From the NCBI GenBank assembly GCA_026713345.1, contig JAPOOQ010000597.1:1-9739 (forward strand): 9,739 nucleotides of DNA, in the 5' to 3' direction. Both the position numbers and the translations under genes were made by a program. Below, one piece after another: positions 1 to 6,787 of the stretch. Within the stretch, counting starts at the first letter, position 1; each line of letters opens with the position of its first letter. This DNA is from Gemmatimonadota bacterium (lineage in GTDB: Bacteria > Gemmatimonadota > Gemmatimonadetes > Longimicrobiales > Gaopeijiaceae). The notes below the pieces were generated by a model that saw only the letters and a list, made by a program, of their open reading frames with translations, was not told the DNA's origin and did no database searches.

Positions 1-32
1 AGATCAGATCCTGGCGTGCCGAAACAGCGGAA

Positions 33-620
33 TTACCGCCTCGAATGGCGGGAAGCCGGAGGTTGCATCGAGTCTGCTCTGTGCCCGCCGAGGGCGTCGG
101 CGGTGTCCACGGCTTCGGCAGCGGACGAAGGAACGCAGCAGTCTGGAAGCTTGTGTTTCTGAGGGAGCAGCCGCTCGTCGTCTGCCGGACCTCCGTCCCA
201 GTATCTCATGGCAACGAGGTCCAACCGCGTGCAGTGCCCTAGCGTCACCATCAGCTCGACATTCATCCCATCGCCGTCCCCGGACCGGACGGAAATGCGC
301 CGAAGCCTCGACGGAGCAAGTACCCGCACCGAGTTCACCTCCAAGAACTCCACCGAGTCCTCATCCGGCTCGGTGCCCCCTTCCATCCGCTTGATCACCA
401 CGCTGTCCATGCCGGCGGGAATCCCGATGGTGACTCGGACGCCCCGCTTCTCGTTCGGGCGGTGCCTCCATAGGTTGGCATCGGCGCGGGTGACGGTGTC
501 GGCCACAAGGACACCTGGATCCTGCGGACCGACCGGTGGCAAGTCCACTGGTGGACGGCACGCGCCCGCCACGATCACAACCACGATTGCCGGCAAGGCG
601 CGAGCTGTAGTCGACATCAT
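33..620 (-). CDS. Small putative lipoprotein of unknown function, last gene of the four-gene operon
   Basis: A 195-aa protein that I do not recognise as a named family. It begins with two Met codons, a short n-region with one Arg, a hydrophobic stretch (about residues 9-19, ALPAIVVVIVAG) and then Cys21 in the context AGAC. This resembles a lipobox, although position -3 is Ala rather than the usual Leu/Val/Ile. The mature part starts C-R-P-P and is rich in Pro, Arg and Asp. It also has a CC pair near residue 162 and a low-complexity Ala/Asp/Arg tail. No catalytic motif is visible. The start ATG overlaps the stop of the upstream membrane-protein gene as ATGA (617-620), so translation is probably coupled and the product may act with that protein in the envelope. 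Lipidation is inferred; a plain signal peptide or membrane anchor is the alternative. The ORF ends in TAA at 33-35. Confidence 0.7.
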   Translation of the reverse strand: MMSTTARALPAIVVVIVAGACRPPVDLPPVGPQDPGVLVADTVTRADANLWRHRPNEKRGVRVTIGIPAGMDSVVIKRMEGGTEPDEDSVEFLEVNSVRVLAPSRLRRISVRSGDGDGMNVELMVTLGHCTRLDLVAMRYWDGGPADDERLLPQKHKLPDCCVPSSAAEAVDTADALGGHRADSMQPPASRHSRR

Positions 621-3196
621 GAACCATCCTTTGCCATGCGTTTAAGGTGCCGCCGGACCCACACGGCCGGGAAAAGAAACGCGACTACGAGCACCGAAAG
701 GATCGCATGATCGAGGGTGAGCGATCCCCACAAGTGTGGGTTTCCAGGCGGTGTCGTTGGGTTCCGAAGCGCAACGAGCTCAGGTCCTAGCACCGGCACG
801 TTACAGCTCGTTGCAATCGGGACCAGGAGCAAGAGGACGTAGCAACCGACGGCCCTACGCGAACGGCGTTTCAGCCTGTCAAGCAGAGACACGGGCCGTA
901 TGGATTCCGTCCCGATTCTCCGGGTCTTCTCGTTCCAGTAGAGCAGCGACTGCTCCGCCGACTCACCTATCGAGAATTCCCCCCATTGGAGCGCGGACGC
1001 CAGGAAGACCATCGCGCCCAAGCCAACGTAGACCAGCGTCCACACATCTTCGCTTACGCCGGACAGGGCAACATTCATGATCGGATCGTCCACGCGGGCC
1101 ACAAACCCGTGAACCGCAGCCGCCAAAGCCGCAAAGCCGCATGCGACGACTCGCCCGTTCCAGGACAAGGTGAAGAACTCCGCCAACACCCGGCCAAGGC
1201 GATTGAACGACGTTGCCAGGTGGTCCCGTTTCTCGTCGCGTTTCTCCCGGAGCCACATGATCAGGCACTTGAGTCCGACGCGGGCGGTACCGTACCGTAG
1301 CACGGCAATTCCCTGCAACGAGGATGCCGCCCCGAACCGAAGCTCCCTCGCGTTCCACCGAAGCTGCCTCGCGTTCCACCGAAGCTCCCTGCCGTCCCGC
1401 CGAAGCTCCCTTCCGTCCCGCCGGACCGCCTTGGCTGCGGCCCTCAGCGCTTCCGCGACGGTACCCATTGCCTCCGCTGCACTGGCCCGGACCTCCACGT
1501 CCTCGCTCTGTTCTTGAACCTTCCGCAAGGAGTTTCGGATTCCGTCCATCCGGTCGCGGGCAGTTTCCCCTTCGGATTGCGCCTTTTCGGCCTCCCGCAC
1601 GAGTTTCTCGCAATCTGCCACCCTGCCAACGAAATCGCTCTCCCACGCGGCCGCGTTCTTCGCCCATTGCCCGATCGGACTCCGTTCCGTTCGGCCCTCC
1701 TTCAGCAATTCGTCCGCCCACGCACGGGAGGCTGCGCCCACAGGCGCGTCCGCCAAAGAGCGAAGCGCTTCGACCGCCTCTTCGTAGAGGCGTTTCGGTC
1801 TTGCAATCGCCTCGCCAGTGCCCTTGCTGATCTCCCGCTCCGACCCAAGCCGCCGCAGGAAGAACAGCACAATGCCCAGGGCGAAACGCCAGACAACCGC
1901 CAGGGGCCGGTTCCACCAAGCGACCCACCTTGCCCGGCGAGCGATGCCGATCGCCGCGCTGATCGATCCGAGCGGGGCGATGAACGCCCACACAACCGTG
2001 CCCACGAGCAGCCCACAAGGCAGGAGCCACCACAACAAGGGGTACAACTCGGCCCACGACACGGGCTGCACGGGCAGCGCGGCCCCGTAGGCCAACGTGT
2101 TCGCCGCGCGCAGTACCTCCAGCGTGCGCTCTCCCATCCGACGCGCCTCGTCGGTGCCAACCCGAACGTCGTCCGAGAAGAACATCGCGTGCACATGCAC
2201 CGGCGGATTCGCGGGCACGATCAAGTCGCACCACGCCCCGCTCTCGCACAGACCGCGGCCGGCCGAGTCCGTGTTGAGCTCGGCGACCCTCACAGGCAGT
2301 TGAGTCTCGGGACCGGGAAAGGACACGCGGCCTTCGGTCGATCGGAGCTGTCCCACCATCCAGCCAACATCGGGGGTAGTCACCCGAGGGGATTGCGGGC
2401 CGGGCGCGGAAGCTACCCAAGCGGTGCCGACGGGACGGGAGTCGCCCGTCGCAGGAATGTCGCCCATCCCGTCCAGTTGCTCGGCATTGGTGAACGAAAG
2501 GACCATGGGCTTCCGCGCGGCACCGTCGCTCGGCTCCCCATTGTCAGCCCGTGCCGGGTCGGCCAGGAAAGCGCGCACCGCCTCCAGAACGGCAGCCACC
2601 GGCCGCACCCACGACGAGTCGGACCTCTCCGCTTCGCCCCGCACGGGCAGGCTATACCGCACGGGCACGTAGATGGCGTCCTCCACCGCGGCGTCGCCTT
2701 TCCATGCCACCAAGTCGGTGAGCCGGTCCTGGCGAAGCCACTCATCCCGTTGAACCGTCCGCGACATCGAACGGACGCATGCGCTGAATCCCATCGCAAC
2801 CAACTCTTCCCGCACGCGGTCGCGTGGCCGGGGCACGCCCTGAGCGACGGGGTCGGAACCAGAACTCGAATCTACAGCCGCGCCCGTGACGGAGTCGGGG
2901 CCTGCACCGGCGCAAATGCTGTCCGCCAGAGCGAAGTCCGCGACGTTCGCCGACCCGGAAGTAGCGTCGGCAAGGCGGGATACCAGAGAGTCGAACTTCT
3001 CGGCCCTAAAGCCGTCTTCCCCCGCCGACCCGATGCACGACGCCACCGCAAGCGACCCGGCCAAGGCGCAGGCGAGCAACCGGAAAGCCCGCGAGACCGC
3101 CGAAGCCAGCCGAGAGAGATGGCCAGCCGCACATCCGAAGAAGCGCCGTGTAGTCAGCGCCCAATGGTAGCTCGAGCCTCTAGCGTTGTTAGCCAT
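617..3196 (-). CDS. Polytopic membrane protein with lipobox-like N-terminus, extracytoplasmic domain and cytoplasmic coiled coil; function unknown
   Basis: About 859 aa, unrecognised as a family. I chose the ATG at 3196 (MANNARG...), which overlaps the upstream stop by only 8 bp; an in-frame ATG at 3238 would add 14 residues and overlap by 50 bp. From this start, a hydrophobic segment at about 39-53 leads to Cys54 in VASC, a good lipobox. An extracytoplasmic region of some 330 residues follows, with scattered Cys (95, 140, 317, 323). Membrane segments lie near 385-407 and 432-448. A charged, helical cytoplasmic stretch at about 455-665 includes an exact heptad array (594-620). Four more hydrophobic segments lie near 683-702, 718-737, 782-798 and 829-847, and the C-terminus is basic. 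No enzymatic motif is visible. The layout suggests an envelope sensor or scaffold linking the periplasm to a cytoplasmic coiled coil. It sits between the oxygenase gene and a lipoprotein gene, the latter joined by an ATGA overlap. Confidence 0.8.
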   Translation of the reverse strand: MANNARGSSYHWALTTRRFFGCAAGHLSRLASAVSRAFRLLACALAGSLAVASCIGSAGEDGFRAEKFDSLVSRLADATSGSANVADFALADSICAGAGPDSVTGAAVDSSSGSDPVAQGVPRPRDRVREELVAMGFSACVRSMSRTVQRDEWLRQDRLTDLVAWKGDAAVEDAIYVPVRYSLPVRGEAERSDSSWVRPVAAVLEAVRAFLADPARADNGEPSDGAARKPMVLSFTNAEQLDGMGDIPATGDSRPVGTAWVASAPGPQSPRVTTPDVGWMVGQLRSTEGRVSFPGPETQLPVRVAELNTDSAGRGLCESGAWCDLIVPANPPVHVHAMFFSDDVRVGTDEARRMGERTLEVLRAANTLAYGAALPVQPVSWAELYPLLWWLLPCGLLVGTVVWAFIAPLGSISAAIGIARRARWVAWWNRPLAVVWRFALGIVLFFLRRLGSEREISKGTGEAIARPKRLYEEAVEALRSLADAPVGAASRAWADELLKEGRTERSPIGQWAKNAAAWESDFVGRVADCEKLVREAEKAQSEGETARDRMDGIRNSLRKVQEQSEDVEVRASAAEAMGTVAEALRAAAKAVRRDGRELRRDGRELRWNARQLRWNARELRFGAASSLQGIAVLRYGTARVGLKCLIMWLREKRDEKRDHLATSFNRLGRVLAEFFTLSWNGRVVACGFAALAAAVHGFVARVDDPIMNVALSGVSEDVWTLVYVGLGAMVFLASALQWGEFSIGESAEQSLLYWNEKTRRIGTESIRPVSLLDRLKRRSRRAVGCYVLLLLVPIATSCNVPVLGPELVALRNPTTPPGNPHLWGSLTLDHAILSVLVVAFLFPAVWVRRHLKRMAKDGS
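1338..1421 (-). repeat. Four-copy 21-bp tandem repeat inside the membrane-protein gene, encoding arginine-rich heptads
   Basis: Four consecutive 21-bp units start at 1338, 1359, 1380 and 1401. On the plus strand each begins CGAAGCT. Units 1 and 2 differ at one position, as do the first 11 bases of units 3 and 4, while the pairs diverge in the second half (GCGTTCCAC against CCGTCCCGC type). Read on the coding strand they give RRDGREL-type and RWNAREL-type heptads (about residues 594-620 of the 859-aa form). The period of exactly seven codons preserves a coiled-coil register, so the repeat could expand or contract without breaking the frame. Confidence 0.9.
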
Positions 3197-4490
3197 TGTC
3201 CCAGATCCCACTGTCAACAGTTTCTGCGATCCCGGCACGAATCAGATTCGACAGCACGACCTTTCGGCTGGGCCAGTCGAGTCCGTCGTTGATGGCACCG
3301 GCGCGTATCGGCTTTCCGGCCAACACTTTCCGGATGGTTCGCTCGGCGGCGCGCGGAAAATCGAGTTCGCGTCCTTCGGAGATCACGACGGTGCGGTCGC
3401 CGCGCACGTCGATACGGCTCGCCAGTTCGGGACGAAGCCGAACGCAGTCCCTTCGCGACAACGACTCAGCGGCGGTTGCCTCTTCCAGATAGTTCGAGGC
3501 GCGCGCTCGGAAGGCGCTTGCCACCTCATCGAGCCTTGCCGATAGGACCGCCGCCACATCTGCGTCGGAGGCAAGTTCGGCCAAGCGCTCGCCCAGTTGG
3601 TTTTTGATCTCGTTGAAGCCGTCCTCCGCGCTGGAGGGGTAGCCAAAGGGCAGGCTGTCGCGCCAACCGGAGCGGCGCAGTGCCGCCTCGGCGAGGCATT
3701 GCCCGGCGAATTCGGCCCAAGTGTAGGCGTGCAGGCCCAAGGTGATGTGCAGCGATGTCTCGTCGAGCGACTCGGCCGCGTGCATGATGCCGCGCGGGAT
3801 GTACATCGTATCTCCGGCCGAGACCGTCACCTCTACTTCGACAGGCCCCGGCAGATGCCGCTCTGGATCGAACTGCTGGCCCGGAAGCGGCCTGTCCGTG
3901 CCACCTTCATAGAACCGCCAGCGCTTGGAACCCTCGACCTGCATGACAAACACATCATGCGAGTCCCAGTGGGGCTTGAAGCCCTGCGAGCGCGGCGGTG
4001 TCAGGTAGATGTTCGTCTGCGTTCGGACCCCTGCCTGGCGCGACAGGGCCGCGCACAGCCGCTGGAGGGGTGCGTGGCGGTTGTGCAGCGCCGCGAAGAT
4101 GACGGTCGCGCCGTCAGCGAAGAGCCCGGCGACCCGCATGGGATCGGCTAGATCGCCCCACTGATAATCCGACGGGGCCACCTCGGGATCCGATCGCACG
4201 ACCCGAATATCCGCGTGGCTTAGCCCGTAGGTTCCGAGCACCGAATCAAGCACCTCGAACGAGAGCAGCTGCGAGAACCGGCGCGGGGAGCCTCCGTGCA
4301 CGAGCACGGCCCGCCTGCCCAGTATTTCCGTCACGAATGGCAACTCGGTCGACTCGGCGCCCAGGATCCATCCGAGAGCATCGCCGTCCGCAGGGCGCAG
4401 GGGTTGCTTCTCTCCGGCTCGATGGTGCGTCACCAGCGTGGTCGAGCGACCGTCCGAACCGGTCTCTAGAGATGATGCGAGTTCGGTCAT
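3189..4490 (-). CDS. JmjC/cupin-like Fe(II)/2-oxoglutarate oxygenase of the ribosomal-oxygenase type
   Basis: A 433-aa cytoplasmic protein expected to hydroxylate a protein side chain using Fe(II), O2 and 2-oxoglutarate. The signature block is NIYLTPPRSQGFKPHWDSHD (residues 160-179). It gives the metal-binding HxD as His174 and Asp176; the distal His is His237 in IPRGIMH. Lys189, 15 residues after His174, sits where E. coli YcfD uses Arg140 and human MINA53/NO66 use Lys to bind the co-substrate carboxylate. Residues from about 375 on (AAERTIRKVLAG...SRKVVLSNLIRAG) look like the C-terminal winged-helix domain of this family. The length fits the family (roughly 370-460). YcfD hydroxylates an Arg of ribosomal protein uL16, and ribosomal substrates remain possible here. 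However, a position 21 bp downstream of a small twin-arginine lipoprotein gene and overlapping a membrane-protein gene suggests a dedicated partner. Start ATG at 4490 has a strong GGGGAGG ribosome-binding site. Fold assignment is secure; substrate is unknown. Confidence 0.92.
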   Translation of the reverse strand: MTELASSLETGSDGRSTTLVTHHRAGEKQPLRPADGDALGWILGAESTELPFVTEILGRRAVLVHGGSPRRFSQLLSFEVLDSVLGTYGLSHADIRVVRSDPEVAPSDYQWGDLADPMRVAGLFADGATVIFAALHNRHAPLQRLCAALSRQAGVRTQTNIYLTPPRSQGFKPHWDSHDVFVMQVEGSKRWRFYEGGTDRPLPGQQFDPERHLPGPVEVEVTVSAGDTMYIPRGIMHAAESLDETSLHITLGLHAYTWAEFAGQCLAEAALRRSGWRDSLPFGYPSSAEDGFNEIKNQLGERLAELASDADVAAVLSARLDEVASAFRARASNYLEEATAAESLSRRDCVRLRPELASRIDVRGDRTVVISEGRELDFPRAAERTIRKVLAGKPIRAGAINDGLDWPSRKVVLSNLIRAGIAETVDSGIWDNG

Positions 4491-4497
4491 CGACCAG

Positions 4498-4504
4498 CCT
4501 CCCC
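4498..4504 (-). promoter_or_regulatory. Ribosome-binding site of the JmjC oxygenase gene
   Basis: GGGGAGG on the minus strand, seven bases before the ATG at 4490. It lies in the 21-bp gap after the stop of the small lipoprotein gene and fixes the oxygenase start. Its strength suggests that the oxygenase is translated independently rather than only by coupling. Confidence 0.8.
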
Positions 4505-4511
4505 GGCGTTC

Positions 4512-4781
4512 CTAGTCGAAGTCATTATTGGGTACCGGATCACCGTAGCGGACGATCCGGTTCGGCGGATCAAAGGGATCGAAGTCGGTGACCGTCACAT
4601 TGACATCCCGATCGGCCCTAACCTTGATGTCGCTCGGGACGAGCAGTTCGCACCCGCCGAGAGTAAGCGCAGACGCCGACACCAACAGCCCGATCCCCCG
4701 CAGGAATTGCCGTCGCGGCACCTCTCGAACCTTGACATCGGCGGGACTCACCGTGTCTCCGCGTTCTGTCCTGTCTCCCAT
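4512..4781 (-). CDS. Small twin-arginine (Tat) signal lipoprotein with Asp/Asn/Pro-rich tail, candidate oxygenase partner
   Basis: An 89-aa protein, first gene of the operon, not a family I can name. After a charged 21-residue n-region it carries the Tat motif RRQFL (Arg23-Arg24, Phe26, Leu27), a moderately hydrophobic stretch (about 29-43) and Cys44 in TLGGC, a clear lipobox. The product is therefore predicted to be exported by Tat and lipidated. The mature part is only 46 residues, has no Cys beyond the lipidated one, and is acidic, with nine Asp and four Asn. It includes DFDPFDPPN (66-74) and ends NNDFD. The gene starts at ATG 4781 behind AGAGGAG and stops 21 bp before the JmjC oxygenase gene. 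Tat carries folded or already modified proteins, so cytosolic hydroxylation before export is plausible, with the Asp/Asn-rich tail as a possible target. That is inference; it could instead be a small structural or accessory lipoprotein. Confidence 0.82.
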   Translation of the reverse strand: MGDRTERGDTVSPADVKVREVPRRQFLRGIGLLVSASALTLGGCELLVPSDIKVRADRDVNVTVTDFDPFDPPNRIVRYGDPVPNNDFD

Positions 4782-4787
4782 GTCTGT

Positions 4788-4794
4788 CTCCTCT
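4788..4794 (-). promoter_or_regulatory. Ribosome-binding site of the small Tat lipoprotein gene
   Basis: AGAGGAG on the minus strand, six bases before the ATG at 4781. It supports that ATG over the in-frame GTG ten codons further in and marks the start of the four-gene operon. Confidence 0.75.
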
Positions 4795-4820
4795 GGTTGG
4801 CTCTTCCCGAGTCAGGATGC

Positions 4821-4844
4821 TCGCGATAACGGCAATTGTCGCGA
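4821..4844. promoter_or_regulatory. Imperfect inverted repeat upstream of the operon (possible operator)
   Basis: Arms TCGCGATAA (4821-4829) and TTGTCGCGA (4836-4844) match at eight of nine positions around a 6-base spacer. The site is 40 bp upstream of the first start codon of the leftward operon, a typical location for a repressor or activator site. No regulator family is identifiable from the sequence. Confidence 0.4.
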
Positions 4845-4985
4845 ACGAGCGTCAGCGGTGAAGTGGGTACGCTGGGAATCTCCAAACGGTGAAGACCGCT
4901 CTTGCCCGGCCATCTTTCCGGAGCCGTCTCGATTGCATGTCCGTCTCTCCTCGCACAGCCCGCTTCAACGCTCGGGCTTCCCTCT

Positions 4986-5000
4986 CGCACCGGCGGTGCG
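4986..5000. repeat. Perfect GC-rich inverted repeat
   Basis: CGCACCG and CGGTGCG flank a single G, a perfect 7-bp dyad. No T-tract follows on either strand, so I do not call it a terminator. It may be part of a binding site together with the dyad 12 bp to the right, or chance in GC-rich DNA. Confidence 0.35.
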
Positions 5001-5011
5001 CCGTGCGTATC

Positions 5012-5030
5012 ACTCTGAATTGTTCAGAGT
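5012..5030. promoter_or_regulatory. Perfect 8-bp inverted repeat with 3-bp spacer (possible operator)
   Basis: ACTCTGAA and TTCAGAGT flank TTG. By a rough count, a perfect 8-bp dyad with a short spacer is expected in well under one in ten random stretches of this length. It is about 230 bp upstream of the leftward operon and about 170 bp upstream of the rightward gene remnant, so it could be an old regulatory site of either. Confidence 0.4.
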
Positions 5031-5198
5031 CGTCACTATTCCGCAGCACCGCGATCCTCCAATTGGGGGATATGGTGCGGACGATCCGACCTATTCCACT
5101 TGGTGTTACCGCCATCTCAGTGGCCGAGGGTGGTGGGAAACGGGGTCGCAGTTCTCTCTCCTTGAGCTGCACGTTGGCCACGATGCAGGACAAGTGAG

Positions 5199-5785
5199 GT
5201 GGCGCCGGAGCTGCTTGTGGACGGCAAGGTTGACAGCGTGCAAGTGATGGTCGGCTACCGCGATGTCCTGGCAAGAAGCAGGGCACAATACGACATCGCT
5301 TCGACCGGTCCGTCTCTGGTGCTGTGGGGCGGCAAGACTGGGGATGGGAGACCGTTCCTTGAGCCGGTATTCGTCGTCAACGCTCCGCCGCGACTCCCTG
5401 AATCGACCGGTCCTTATCACCTCATGGGCAGATCTCCCGACGGGTCCGAACTCTTCTCGCTGTCATTCGACATGCCCGAGACCGCCGACGGTGGCGGGAC
5501 ATCGGCCTTCGCCTTCACTCTCCCGGTTGAACGGCAATGGGCGGACCGGCTGGCGACGGTGACCGTATCCGGGCCGGGGGGTACCTTCACGCTGGACCCG
5601 GGAAGCAATCTTCCGATCGCACTTCTGCTCGAATCGGAGCACCGGTCATGTACACGGATTCGTGCGCGACCAGCCCTCCGAAGCGTTCGCGCGCGCCCAT
5701 GCGGCCGAACTCGGTCCCGGCACGGAACCTCGAGGTCCTGTTCAGCAGAGGTATTTCGGACGCTTCCGCCTGGCGCCGCTGGTAA
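5199..5785 (+). pseudogene. Decayed C-terminal fragment of a secreted protein, two frameshifts
   Basis: Protein-like sequence runs through three frames in order. Frame one, from a GTG at 5199, reads VDSVQVMVGYRDVLARSRAQ... and continues through SLSFDMPETADGGG and GPGGTFTLDPGSNLPIALLLE to about 5631. The sense then moves to the next frame (STGHVHGFVRDQPSEAFARA..., about 5638-5720). It moves again to a third frame (RNLEVLFSRGISDASAWRRW, about 5723-5782) and stops at TAA 5783-5785. Each step equals one extra or two missing bases. An in-frame stop at 5163-5165 blocks upstream extension, and no start region, signal peptide or catalytic domain is present. From memory, this C-terminal pattern occurs at the end of large secreted, often metalloprotease-like, proteins in Gemmatimonadota-type genomes; I cannot verify that here. 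Sequencing error could explain a single frameshift, but two shifts plus a missing N-terminus argue for real decay. Confidence 0.7.
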
Positions 5786-5794
5786 GCAACTGCG

Positions 5795-6787
5795 TCAACT
5801 GTCCCAGCCGTGGTTTCCGCTTCGGTGTTCACGGTCAATCCACCAACGGTAGGCGTCACGTACTGAATCGGCTGTGGGTCTCGGATCGAAACCGAGTTCG
5901 CTACGTGCCTTGGCACTGGATATGCGCCGGTTACTCGTTTTCAGCATCGCCAACGCGTTACGCGTGAATCGCGGACGGCGACCTCGAGAACGGTCCCACG
6001 CGACCTGGACGGGCGACCAGGCCTGTGCAACCGTGATCGGGCAGACGAAACGAGGTACCGGAGCGCCCGTCGCATCGTGGCACATCCGCGCCAGCTCCAC
6101 CATCGAGTGCCACCGCCCCGACAGTATGTAATTCTCGCCGCAACGCCCAAGAATCTCCGCCGCCATCACACCCTTGACCACATCCCGTACATCCACCCAA
6201 TCGAAGCCTCCCGTGGTCAGTGCAGGGAGGTTGCGCCGGTAAAGGTCAACGAAAACACGGCCAAGTTGGGACGGTTCGGCATCGTACGGACCGATAACGC
6301 CCGTCGGGTTCAGAATCACCGCGTCCAGCCCCCGCGCGATGCCGCCCCGCACCTCCGCCTCCGCACCGGCCTTCGCGGCATCGTAAACCGTGACGGGGGT
6401 TCCGTGACCGCGTGCCTCATCCAACGCTTCATGGACCGGTCGTTGGTCGTAAGCGTGAATCGACGAAAGGTAGACCAGGCGGCGCACCCGGCACTCCACG
6501 GCGGCCTCAACCACGTTCCGGGTGCCTGTCACGTTGGTGTCCCAAACCAGCTTCTCCATTCGCCGGTCAACCGAGACTTCCGCCGCGAGGTGAAACACCA
6601 CATCAGCGTCCTGGAAGGCAGCCACCATCGAATCCCGATCCAGAACGTCGCCCTCAACCCATTCAACCGGCTCATCGAACCATGGTTGACGCCTGTGCCG
6701 GACTCCCCGCACGGATCCGTCCCGATTGACCAACGCACGGGTCAGCACACCACCGATGTAACCCGTCGCCCCCGTAACAACGTTCAT
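5795..6787 (-). CDS. Extended short-chain dehydrogenase/reductase (NAD-dependent epimerase/dehydratase, dihydroflavonol-reductase-like)
   Basis: A 330-aa soluble NAD(P)-dependent oxidoreductase or epimerase. The Rossmann motif GATGYIG is at residues 6-12, a conserved HLAA at 66-69, the catalytic Ser in YLSS (106-109), and the YxxxK pair as Tyr135 and Lys139 in YDAAK. The family block NPTGVIGPYD (160-169) follows. The C-terminal helix pattern SSAKARSELGFDPRPTADSVRDAYRWW matches dihydroflavonol-4-reductase-like enzymes, and the length is normal. The substrate cannot be read from sequence. I chose ATG 6787, which overlaps the kinase stop as ATGA and gives a standard MNVVTGATG start; a GTG at 6793 would add two residues. 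No strong ribosome-binding site is visible, so translation probably depends on coupling to the kinase gene. The stop lies 9 bp from the convergent pseudogene stop, with no obvious terminator between them. Confidence 0.93.
   Translation of the reverse strand: MNVVTGATGYIGGVLTRALVNRDGSVRGVRHRRQPWFDEPVEWVEGDVLDRDSMVAAFQDADVVFHLAAEVSVDRRMEKLVWDTNVTGTRNVVEAAVECRVRRLVYLSSIHAYDQRPVHEALDEARGHGTPVTVYDAAKAGAEAEVRGGIARGLDAVILNPTGVIGPYDAEPSQLGRVFVDLYRRNLPALTTGGFDWVDVRDVVKGVMAAEILGRCGENYILSGRWHSMVELARMCHDATGAPVPRFVCPITVAQAWSPVQVAWDRSRGRRPRFTRNALAMLKTSNRRISSAKARSELGFDPRPTADSVRDAYRWWIDREHRSGNHGWDS

Larger units (their letters stand above)
4782..5198. other. 417-bp gene-free region upstream of the operon, with inverted repeats
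   Basis: I see no convincing gene here. Open frames on both strands have unnatural composition and no recognisable motif. The region separates the leftward operon from the rightward decayed gene and should hold the operon promoter, but I could not pick a convincing -35/-10 pair. It contains the three inverted repeats listed separately. Part of it may be the eroded upstream portion of the pseudogene that starts at 5199. Confidence 0.6.

Noticed and set aside
27..51. Short GC inverted repeats (GCGG/CCGC and CCGCC/GGCGG) near the operon end, considered as a terminator
   Set aside because: Stems are only 4-5 bp, partly inside the coding region, and no T-tract follows in the direction of transcription. 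The true operon end may lie outside the window.
1338..1421. CRISPR-like or intergenic repeat array
   Set aside because: The units are directly adjacent without spacers and lie in frame inside a coding region, so they are a coding tandem repeat.
963..2420. 485-codon minus-strand frame overlapping the membrane-protein gene
   Set aside because: It is a frame-shifted shadow of the same strand, Arg/Gly-rich and without membrane segments. The 859-aa frame explains the region.
1514..3292. 592-codon plus-strand open frame antisense to the membrane-protein gene
   Set aside because: It mirrors a GC-rich coding strand. The product is Arg/Pro/His-rich without domains or a plausible start signal, whereas the minus-strand frame has clear membrane segments and operon overlaps.
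4588..5247. Plus-strand 219-codon frame through the gene-free region
   Set aside because: Half of it is antisense to the small Tat lipoprotein gene, the composition is unnatural and it shows no continuity with the pseudogene that follows.
5786..5794. Possible bidirectional terminator between the pseudogene and the dehydrogenase gene
   Set aside because: Only 9 bp separate the convergent stops and no stem-loop with a T-tract is visible.
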